From: Siphonodentalium dalli
Lineage: Eukaryota; Mollusca; Scaphopoda; Gadilida; Siphonodentaliidae
Direction of reading: 5' to 3'
DNA length: 64,000 nucleotides
Assembly: GCA_032622095.1 (NCBI GenBank)
Contig: CP136061.1
Location: 49,793,797-49,857,796, forward strand
Shown: in pieces, positions 27,184 through 39,100 of the stretch
Numbering within the stretch: the first letter of the stretch is position 1
How the letters are laid out: every line of letters begins with the position of its first letter
Notes under the pieces: generated by a model
What the model saw: only the letters and a program-made list of their open reading frames with translations
Database searches by the model: none
What the model was told of the DNA's origin: nothing
Program-made: the position numbers and the translations under genes

Positions 27184-30100
27184 GGGGGGGGGTGAGTGTG
27201 TGTGTGAGGGTGTGTGTGTGTGTGTGTGTGTGTGTGAGGGTGTGTGTGTGTGTGGAGAGAGGTCCCATATTATGTACTAGCAGGGTTACACGGCGTTGCC
27301 CAGGTTAAAGTGATGTGAAACCCTCTGTGGATATTTAGTGGGAATAGAGAATACTCTTTCTCTCAAAGTAGTACACATATTCTCATAAATTGTATATCAA
27401 AATGGCATCACAAAACATGATTATTACACTTGGAATATAAGTAGGGAGAAGAATGGGGGGCTCGTTACCCCCACATCTAAAAATAGAATTTGTGGGTCTA
27501 AAATTGGTTGTACTAAAATATTCTCAAAACTTCCAAAATATCAAAACCCAAAAAAAAATTCAAAACTTCCAAAAATTATTTTTTCCAAAAAATTTCAAAA
27601 TCCCAAAACTTCCAAAAAATTTCAAAATCCCCAAATTTCAAAAAAAGAAAAAATTTCAAAACCCTCAAAATTATTTCTCTAAAAAAAAAGTTTAAATAAA
27701 AAATTTATAACGAGTTTTCGGTTTCTGATAATCTCGATATTAAAAAGTCGAATGTTTATTAAAATTATTTGCGTGTAATATCTTTCGTTATTTTTTTTGT
27801 TCAACCAATGTTTCAATGTATTTATTAATCGATGTTTAGAAATAGCTTTATTGGACATTGTGACCATCGGTATGAATGCATACATTCCAGTGTTTATCGG
27901 ACGCAGTTCATACATATATAATTGTCATACCTGAAAATAGACACCATTACTCTTACATAAATAATAAAGAGCGTTTATTCTTAACTTCTCTATCCCTGAT
28001 GAAGTTATTGAGTATATGACAGGTGTGTATTATCGTGAATTATTGGAAGTATTGAGATGTACTATGTTGAATCACGAGCGGACAACCCTCAGAATGACCT
28101 GTCATATTCGATGTACACGTAATCACACAAGACATTGTGGGTAACAATGTCGTGTGTCACACCTTGCTTTACCAAATGAATTCTATTATATCCCGTTCAC
28201 AGTTATATGCTGTTCAGAAAACATATCGATATCTCGTCTGAGCAGAATTAGTTGTTTAACGGGTTAGTATCAATTAAGGTTGATAAACTGTGTCATTGTT
28301 AGCATTAACACGATAATTAGTTATCCAAAAAATGCATACATAATACGTCCAGGTCGTGAGACACTCAATGATAGAAATTGCTTCGGTGTCATTGTTATAA
28401 CAACATTACGTAATAACCACTTATACATCCATTCATACTTACGCTCATAGATATTTGTATACAATGACTCCAGAACATAATTAGCACCGAGGCATTACGT
28501 TATGGAATGAATAACGACAGCGGATCAGAATGCATACATATAGTACGTCACTTGGACATTTTATCAGTTTATCACGTGATCACTAAATGTGGCAATCGGG
28601 TATCCACCGATGCCTGCAATGTATTATTTATAATAATTGGACTCATTGATCTCACGTAAATAATACTCTTTGTTGTTCCAATAAAATAGTTATCAAATTC
28701 GATCACCAATAGATTTGACTGTGGAATGTAATGACCTTTAACTTATTTATCGATCTAAAGGGACACTCATTATGAATGAATGTTAACAATACAAGCGCAC
28801 GAATGAAGAGCGTTGAACATATACGAAATTACTACACGAATGAATTGAACCTTGAAATTTATATTTCACATCTTACCAACAACAGCTACAGACATAATCA
28901 TAGTATTATACTGTCTTGCATGTACACACGCTATGACATCATTAAAGGCGGACAATCCACTCACGGTGTGACAACAGATACGGACATAGGCATAGTGTTA
29001 TACAGTCTTCTATGTACCCACGCTATGACACCATTAACGTACATTGGATGTTAGGTCTATGACTCTTGAGTATGCACCAAAATCAATGAGCAAATGAGCA
29101 AAAGAATGAGCAAATGAGCAAAAAAATGAGCAAATGAGCAAATGAGCAAGAAAATGAGCAAGAAAATGAGCAAATGAGCAAGAAAATGAGTAAATGAGAA
29201 ATAAAAATGAGCAAATGAGCAAAAAAATGAGCAAATGAGCAAGAAAATGAGCAAATGAGCAATAAAAATGAGCAAATGAGCAAGAAAATGAGCAAATGAG
29301 CAAAAAAAATGAGCAAATGAGCAAAAAAATGAGCAAATGAGCAATAAAAATGAGCAAATGAGCAAACAAATGAGCAAAAAAATGAGCAAATGAGCAAAAA
29401 AAATGAGCAAATGAGCAATAAAAATGAGCAAATGAGCAATAAAAATGAGCAAATGAGCAAAAAAATGAGCAAATGAGCAAAAAAATGAGCAAATGAGCAA
29501 TAAAAATGAGCAAATGAGCAAAAAAATGAGCAAATGAGCAATACAAATGAGCAAATGAGCAAGAGGTGAGCAAGTGATCATGTCGATAATAAAAAGCAGC
29601 ATTTTTATAGATCGAAAAGAAATTTTGTCAGAATATTGTCATCAACTCAATCAAGATCTCAACGAAACGCATTATTGACATCGATAACTATCATGGTGCA
29701 TTGACATTCATGGCCAGACAAATTTAATTCGTGTGTCTACAATACAACCTACCTATCCAAATGTCAATGCAATTATGAGTGATTTCAATATGAGCACTCT
29801 ATTATATAGATATGTGTAACCTGGTGACATGATGAAATCGATTGTGATACAAAGCTAAAGTACCGCCCCATAGGGCAGATACATAGCTAAAGTACCGCTC
29901 ATAGAGCAGAAGCTAAAATACCGCTCTAACGTTGTCTGAATCTACAGCCCCTCATTATTATATCCGTGTTTGGTCAGTTTGACCATTTTCTTCATGATCA
30001 TGTTATGTATGGGTGATGTTTTCATTCGATGCTGGTATTTTATTAATCGTTCGTAACTTTTGAGAAAGAGGAACAACAACAATAACAACAACAACAACAA

Positions 30101-33100
30101 CCGCCGCCGCGGTAGCGTGACGAGCAAACTGTGATGTTTACACACTTAAGCTCTGGATAAACAATACATATCGCATCTGCAGCAGTCTACTTCATTGTGA
30201 ATTAAGTCACTCTGGGTCGGTTGACTACATGCATGCACACACAACACAGCCGAGGGTTATTGTAATTTAATGAAAATGTCACACCGAGGTACGCCAGCTT
30301 GATTGCTTTCAAAAAATAGTGCAACTTACCTGTTGGTAATTACTCATACGAATGAAGAGTGTTTAACTGATACGAAAATACTACACGAATGAACTGAGTC
30401 TTGACATTTATATTTCACATCTTTCTTAAATGTTCCAACACATACAGACATAGACATAGTGTTATACAGTCTTATATGTACACACGCTACGACACCATTA
30501 AAGGTGGACAATACACTCACGATGTGACAACATATACAGACATAGACATAGTGTTATACAGTCTTCTATGTACCAACGCTGTGACATAATTAAAGGGGGG
30601 TAATACACACACGGTGTGGAATGTTAAAGTGACACGAGGTAAGGGACGTTATGTAATATTGGTGTGTGAATATTAAAGGAGCACAATGCGCTCTAAAGGG
30701 ACACACGGCACTCATTTTGAATGATTGTTAAAGAAACACAATACACACGCAGTGGGTGAAAGTTAAAAAGACACAGAACAATATTTAAACTTCAAATTTT
30801 AGGGCTCGTAATATACCATTTATGTATCGTTTCTCGCTCTACAATCTCCCCTCCCCACTTATAGATATATAACGAAGACGAGAATAACATGTTGATGAAG
30901 TTTATTGAAATTTAATCATTGTCTGAATCTTCGACCGTTAGATTTATTTCTAAGAGTTTCTTGAATTTTCTCATCGCTTCATCTGCAGCCCATTCATTAT
31001 TATATCCGTGTTTGGTCAGTTTGACCATTTTCTTCATGATCATGTTATGTATGGGTGATGTTTTCAATCGATACTGGTATTCTATTAATCGTCTATAACT
31101 TTTGAGAAACAGAGCAAACTCTGTGTCGATGGTAGCCTCTTTTCCCGACATGCTCTCATCTCCCGACATGCTCTCTTCTCCTTTCGCATCATTGGTGACG
31201 CGTTTCATCATACTTTTGAATGTGTCCATCTCGTTGACACATCGCGCAGCTTTCTTAAGACCGAATACCGTTCTACTACCGACGACATTATCATCTTCTG
31301 AATCTGATATCGTTCCCCGTTCATCTTCATCTGAATCTAGAACCGCTTCGTCAGATTCTAGGTCATCGGTATCTTCTCCGAAGAGAGTTGTTTTTGTCTC
31401 GGACATAACTCCGTGTTTAATCTGTTTATGTCTTTGTAGATTGTAGTTCGTCGATAAAATAATTCCGCATAAATGACACCCGTGCATTATCGCGAATTAT
31501 TGGAAGAACGATCACTCTTATAAGTAGCGATAAAAAGAGAGAATAAGGTGTGGTATACAACCGTCGCGTTAAGAGTACGTTCGTCCCGGGACTAGGGTAT
31601 AGATATTTGACCGCCGGTGATTCAATTAATGCCAATTTATCAGTATGGTACTCTATGTATTCATTCATGATTTGGCTAATCGTATGATACTTTTCTTTTC
31701 ATTTTCTTCTTATTATTAGACAAACCTCCAGCTAACACTCTCTTGTTGGTTTGTTTGGACGCTTTACGTGTGTTTGTCAACTTATTTGCTGCAACTTCGG
31801 CCTTAGCCATTTCAATCGCTTGAGCGATGGGCGTCACTACGTTAATATGTGGTTTTAGAACGTCTTCTTCACTATCACTATTTTTAGTTCTGTCAATAAA
31901 GTAGCGACCCTCATTATCTGGCCTTAACTTCCCATTAATCATGTCTCTGAAATGTTTTCTCCACGTTTCAATATCTGCTGGAATATACGTCATCGACATG
32001 TTTCTTCAAGTGTAGGGTACAAGTCACTCTTTTTTCTGCATTTTATTTTAGAAAGTGTATCGCCTCTTATAAAAATCGATTATCTGGATATTTATTAATC
32101 GAATCGTCGCTAGTCAGGTACAGATAATAATTAATAATGACTATAATATGACTATAGTTTCTACAAAAAAACAATTCAAAGTTTTTCTTCATGATCATGT
32201 TATGTATGGGTGATGTTTTCATTCGATGCTGGTATTCTATTAATCGTTCGTAACTTTTGAGAAAGAGGAACAACAACAACAACAACAACAACCGCCGCCG
32301 GCGGCGGCGGCGGCGCAACAACAACAATGTTGTTGTTGTTGTTGTTGTTGTTCCTCTTTCTCAAAATTTACGAACGATTAATAGAATACCAGCATCGAAT
32401 GAAAACATCACCCATACATAACATGATCATGAAGAAAAACTTTGAATTGTTTTTTTGTAGAAACTATAGTCATATTATAGTCATTATTAATTATTATCTG
32501 TACCTGACTAGCGACGATTCGATTAATAAATATCCAGATAATCGATTTTTATAAGAGGCGATAAACTTTCTAAAATAAAATGCAGAAAAAAGAGTGACTT
32601 ATACCCTACACTTGAAGAAACATGTCAATGACGTATATTCCAGCAGATATTGAAACGTGGAGAAAACATTTCAGAGACATGATTAATGGGAAGTTAAGGC
32701 CAGATAATGAGGGTCGCTACTTTATTGACAGAACTAAAAATAGTGATAGTGAAGAAGACGTTCTAAAACCACATATTAACGTAGTGACGCCCATCGCTCA
32801 AGCGATTGAAATGGCTAAGGCCGAAGTTGCAGCAAATAAGTTGACAAACACACGTAAAGCGTCCAAACAAACCAACAAGAGAGTGTTAGCTGGAGGTTTG
32901 TCTAATAATAAGAAGAAAATGAAAAGAAAAGTGTCATACGATTAGCCAAATCATGAATGAATACATAGAGTACCATACTGATAAATTGGCATTAATTGAA
33001 TCACCGGCGGTCAAATATCTATACCCTAGCCCCGGGACGAACGTACTCTTAACGCGACGGTTGTATACCACACCTTATTCTCTCTTTTTATCGCTACTTA

Positions 33101-36100
33101 TAAGAGTGATCGTTCTTCCAATAATTCGCGATAATGCACGGGTGTCATTTATGCGGAATTATTTTATCGACGAACTACAATCTACAAAGACATAAACAGA
33201 TTAAACACGGAGTTATGTCCGAGACAAAAACAACTCTCTTCGGAGAAGATACCGATGACCTAGAATCTGACGAAGCGGTTCTAGATTCAGATGAAGATGA
33301 ACGGGGAACGATATCAGATTCAGAAGATGATAATGTCGTCGGTAGTAGAACGGTATTCGGTCTTAAGAAAGCTGCGCGATGTGTCAACGAGATGGACACA
33401 TTCAAAAGTATGATGAAACGCGTCACCAATGATGCGAAAGGAGAAGAGAGCATGTCGGGAGATGAGAGCATGTCGGGAAAAGAGGCTACCATCGACACAG
33501 AGTTTGCTCTGTTTCTCAAAAGTTATAGACGATTAATAGAATACCAGTATCGATTGAAAACATCACCCATACATAACATGATCATGAAGAAAATGGTCAA
33601 ACTGACCAAACACGGATATAATAATGAATGGGCTGCAGATGAAGCGATGAGAAAATTCAAGAAACTCTTAGAAATAAATCTAACGGTCGAAGATTCAGAC
33701 AATGATTAAATTTCAATAAACTTCATCAACATGTTATTCTCGTCTTCGTTATATATCTATAAGTGGGGAGGGGAGATTGTAGAGCGAGAAACGATACATA
33801 AATGGTATATTACGAGCCCTAAAATTTGAAGTTTAAATATTGTTCTGTGTCTTTTTAACTTTCACCCACTGCGTGTGTATTGTGTTTCTTTAACAATCAT
33901 TCAAAATGAGTGCCGTGTGTCCCTTTAGAGCGCATTGTGCTCCTTTAATATTCACACACCAATATTACATAACGTCCCTTACCTCGTGTCACTTTAACAT
34001 TCCACACCGTGTGTGTATTACCCCCCTTTAATTATGTCACAGCGTTGGTACATAGAAGACTGTATAACACTATGTCTATGTCTGTATATGTTGTCACATC
34101 GTGAGTGTATTGTCCACCTTTAATGGTGTCGTAGCGTGTGTACATATAAGACTGTATAACACTATGTCTATGTCTGTATGTGTTGGAACATTTAAGAAAG
34201 ATGTGAAATATAAATGTCAAGACTCAGTTCATTCGTGTAGTATTTTCGTATCAGTTAAACACTCTTCATTCGTATGAGTAATTACCAACAGGTAAGTTGC
34301 ACTATTTTTTGAAAGCAATCAAGCTGGCGTACCTCGGTGTGACATTTTCATTAAATTACAATAACCCTCGGCTGTGTTGTGTGTGCATGCATGTAGTCAA
34401 CTAACCAGAGTGACTTAATTCACAATGAAGTAGACTGCTGCAGATGCGATATGTATTGTTTATCCAGAGCTTAAGTGTGTAAACATCACAGTTTGCTCGT
34501 CACGCTACGGCGGCGGTTGTTGTTGTTGTTGTTGTTATTGTTGTTGTTCCTCTTTCTCAAAAGTTACGAACGATTAATAGAATACCAGCATCGAATGAAA
34601 ACATCACCCATACATAACATGATCATGAAGAAAATGGTCAAACTGACCAAACACGGATATAATAATGAGGGGCTGTAGATTCAGACAACGTTAGAGCGGT
34701 ATTTTAGCTTCTGCTCTATGAGCGGTACTTTAGCTATGTATCTGCCCTATGGGGCGGTACTTTAGCTTTGTATCACAATCGATTTCATCATGTCACCAGG
34801 TTACACATATCTATATAATAGAGTGCTCATATTGAAATCACTCATAATTGCATTGACATTTGGATAGGTAGGTTGTATTGTAGACACACGAATTAAATTT
34901 GTCTGGCCATGAATGTCAATGCACCATGATAGTTATCGATGTCAATAATGCGTTTCGTTGAGATCTTGATTGAGTTGATGACAATATTCTGACAAAATTT
35001 CTTTTCGATCTATAAAAATGCTGCTTTTTATTATCGACATGATCACTTGCTCACCTCTTGCTCATTTGCTCATTTGTATTGCTCATTTGCTCATTTTTTT
35101 GCTCATTTGCTCATTTTTATTGCTCATTTGCTCATTTTTATTGCTCATTTGCTCATTTTTTTGCTCATTTGCTCATTTTTTTGCTCATTTGCTCATTTAT
35201 TTGCTCATTTGCTCATTATTATTGCTCATTTGCTCTTTTTTATTGCTCATTTGCTCATTTTTTTTGCTCATTTGCTCATTTGTTTGCTCATTTGCTCATT
35301 TTTTTGCTCATTTGCTCATTTTTTTGCTCATTTGCTCATTTTTTTGCTCATTTGCTCATTTTCTTGCTCATTTGCTCATTTTTATTGCTCATTTGCTCAT
35401 TTTCTTGCTCATTTGCTCATTTTTTTGCTCATTTGCTCATTTTTATTGCTCATTTACTCATTTTCTTGCTCATTTTCTTGCTCATTTTCTTGCTCATTTG
35501 CTCATTTTCTTGCTCATTTGCTCATTTTTTTGCTCATTTGCTCATTCTTTTGCTCATTTGCTCATTGATTTTGGTGCATACTCAAGAGTCATAGACCTAA
35601 CATCCAATGTACGTTAATGGTGTCATAGCGTGGGTACATAGAAGACTGTATAACACTATGCCTATGTCCGTATCTGTTGTCACACCGTGAGTGGATTGTC
35701 CGCCTTTAATGATGTCATAGCGTGTGTACATGCAAGACAGTATAATACTATGATTATGTCTGTAGCTGTTGTTGGTAAGATGTGAAATATAAATTTCAAG
35801 GTTCAATTCATTCGTGTAGTAATTTCGTATATGTTCAACGCTCTTCATTCGTGCGCTTGTATTGTTAACATTCATTCATAATGAGTGTCCCTTTAGATCG
35901 ATAAATAAGTTAAAGGTCATTACATTCCACAGTCAAATCTATTGGTGATCGAATTTGATAACTATTTTATTGGAACAACTAAGAGTATTATTTACGTGAG
36001 ATCAATGAGTCCAATTATTATAAATAATACATTGCAGGCATCGGTGGATACCCGATTGCCACATTTAGTGATCACGTGATAAACTGATAAAATGTCCAAG

Positions 36101-39100
36101 TGACGTACTATATGTATGCATTCTGATCCGCTGTCGTTATTCATTCCATAACGTAATGCCTCGGTGCTAATTATGTTCTGGAGTCATTGTATACAAATAT
36201 CTATGAGTGTAAGTATGAATGGATGTATAAGTGGTTATTACGTAATGTTGTTATAACAATGACACCGAAGCAATTTCTATCATTGAGTGTCTCACGACCT
36301 GGACGTATTATGTATGCATTTTTTGGATAACTAATTATCGTGTTAATGCTAACAATGACACAGTTTATCAACCTTAATTGATACTAACCCGTTAAACAAC
36401 TAATTCTGCTCAGACGAGATATCGATATGTTTTCTGAACAGCATATAACTGTGAACGGGATATAATAGAATTCATTTGGTAAAGCAAGGTGTGACACACG
36501 ACATTGTTACCCACAATGTCTTGTGTGATTACGTGTACATCGAATATGACAGGTCATTCTGAGGGTTGTCCGCTCGTGATTCAACATAGTACATCTCAAT
36601 ACTTCCAATAATTCACGATAATACACACCTGTCATATACTCAATAACTTCATCAGGGATAGAGAAGTTAAGAATAAACGCTCTTTATTATTTATGTAAGA
36701 GTAATGGTGTCTATTTTCAGGTATGACAATTATATATGTATGAACTGCGTCCGATAAACACTGGAATGTATGCATTCATACCGATGGTCACAATGTCCAA
36801 TAAAGCTATTTCTAAACATCGATTAATAAATACATTGAAACATTGGTTGAACAAAAAAAATAACGAAAGATATTACACGCAAATAATTTTAATAAACATT
36901 CGACTTTTTAATATCGAGATTATCAGAAACCGAAAACTCGTTATAAATTTTTTATTTAATCTTTTTTTTTAGAGAAATAATTTTGAGGGTTTTGAAATTT
37001 TTTCTTTTTTTGAAATTTGGGGATTTTGAAATTTTTTGGAAGTTTTGGGATTTTGAAATTTTTTGGAAAAAATAATTTTTGGAAGTTTTGAATTTTTTTT
37101 TGGGTTTTGATATTTTGAGAATATTTTAGTACAACCAATTTTAGACCCACAAATTCTATTTTTAGATGTGGGGGTAACGAGCCCCCCATTCTTCTGTAGG
37201 GCTCACCTTGTCAGATCGGAGCGAATATAATTTTGTTTATCGCGTTTATTTATTTACAACTGCGTATACTTCAGACGTTATAGCATGAAACATGAACATC
37301 ATAAACACATTAGTTCGAGACAATAAAAGACGACAGTTATGTTTTACATAGAGATGTATCAATCAATCAATCAATCTAATGTATCACTTCTTCATGAAGA
37401 TACAGATGTCTTAAATATATGTCCAGGTGCTCCTCTGTTCTGGTGCTATATATATTTACTGGCTAATCATTTTCAGTTTAAAAGAAATGATGGTATGCAT
37501 GTATATAGCAGCTACATGTGTCCGACACAGCAATATTTTGAATTGTTTATGTTAGGCGATGCGTCTGTTCTAAAATATGAAAGAAATCCTCTGTTTCGGA
37601 CAGATATACCCTTGTCAGAGGATCCTGAAAAGTCATGTGCTACGGACTGCGTTTTCCTTTATCTCAGAAGTAACCATATTTGACTGCACACTGTGACCAC
37701 TATTTTTGAACAGGCCTGCACTATATTTCCATAGCTCTTGTCAATTGTAACTGTTTTTGTGGAAACTATATTGAATGAGACAGACTCATATCAATCGTGT
37801 TATAATATATACATGAGCCATTCTAATATGCAATCCTCTGACGATTCAAGGTCCCTCAGTTTGAAAGAATATATGTAGCTCTTAAATAGATTGATATAAA
37901 TATACTTTTAATGCTTTCTTCTGTGTATCTGTGTTGCTAGATCATTATAGGAATGCCCTGATTTCCATCCCCATATAAATATGACAGTTGAGAAGATATA
38001 ATTGTTCAAGTGACTTAATTCGGTCACCATTTGTCGAGATTGTGAAATTGGAATGCCAACCACTCCTCATAACGACATGGAGATGGCCTGTGAGATGACT
38101 ATATATAACTTTGTTGGATATCGGCGAATTGAACACTCTTATATATGCTAGTGAATCTCCCTCCCCATCCAATACCCAAACGGCCCCAAATGTGATATAA
38201 TTAATCATGTCATTAGAGACGAACGTGCATGGATTTGGTGGAATCAGTGCTATTAATATATTTGTATCGACTTTGTTGCAACTCCGCTCATGCATGACTT
38301 GAACCGCGCCACTTGTGTCATATTTTAACCACGTCTATTAGACTCATGCATGTATTGTATAATGGAGATGATTATATATAAGTTTGGTGGTATTCGGCAA
38401 CTGAACAAATTCTTATCATATTTATTACCCCCCCCCCCCATCTCTCACACAAACGGCACCAATTTCGCGTCTTCAAATCACACGTTTATATTCCTCGTAC
38501 CAATAACGTCACTTTAGAAAAGTTTAACCCTGACCATTATCTTACTCGTAAAAAGTTACCACTGTCAGACCGCCTTGGTGCCATATCGATTGTACCCTTA
38601 AAGTTATTTGTATACATATGGCAACATTTGTTCTCATTATAATCGAATAATTTCTCATCCAGAATCTCTTTTGACTAAGGGCGGTCATGTTGGACGCCAT
38701 CTTGGATCCTGGATTGTCCCCAAAGCGGATTTTGGATATGTTGTACCAGAGATTATCCCGCGTTGATGACACCAAGATCGCTTCTTTAACAATTTTTCTG
38801 GGTCAACCCCATTTTTGCGTACAACGACCATACTATATTGGTAAGAAAATTGTCTATTGTCCGACCAAAATATATCTTCAATTTACAGAAGAGACAAAAA
38901 ACCTCCTAAGTTCGAATCAGCTGGATGTTACGCTAGCACTCCCGGTGTTTTAAAATATTAATGGTGTAACCCGAATAACCTCGGTTCTCGAACTAGAGAA
39001 AACAGCGGGCGTTCAGAACATTTCACACTAACCTATTGGCATGCATCGACCAAGACCCTACTTGCACATACCATGAAGGGGTTCGATTATATCTTGTTCA

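Larger units (their letters stand above)
27448..37195. mobile_element. Palindromic Polinton/Maverick derivative (9.75 kb, two inverted arms)
   Basis: The arms 27448-32310 and 32311-37195 are inverse complements along their whole length. The termini AGAAGAATGGGGGGCTCG and its complement ending CATTCTTCT are flanked by the 6-bp repeat GTAGGG. AG...CT termini with a 6-bp duplication match Polintons/Mavericks, large virus-like transposons that encode an integrase and a protein-primed DNA polymerase. No polymerase, integrase, ATPase, protease or capsid gene is present, so the element is defective. Each arm keeps a basic 107-aa gene, an acidic C2H2 finger gene, fragments of the latter, an octamer satellite and subterminal repeats. 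The arms differ by scattered substitutions, one 10-bp indel near 27520 and satellite length, so they are not one sequence read twice without change. Confidence 0.8.

Noticed and set aside
35018-35617. Long plus-strand frames of 159-199 aa (LICSFAHLL repeats), mirrored at 29034-29602
   Set aside because: They are produced by the octamer satellite, which has no stop in any frame on that strand. Three overlapping frames are all open, so there is no sign of coding.
27448-37195. Reading the whole palindrome as an assembly foldback artefact
   Set aside because: The inverted homology stops exactly at transposon-type termini with a 6-bp direct repeat, and the arms differ by substitutions, a 10-bp indel and satellite length. 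It remains possible and is listed as a check.
37339-37683. 114-aa frame just right of the Polinton
   Set aside because: No motif recognised and no splice context. It may be chance or an unrecognised fragment.
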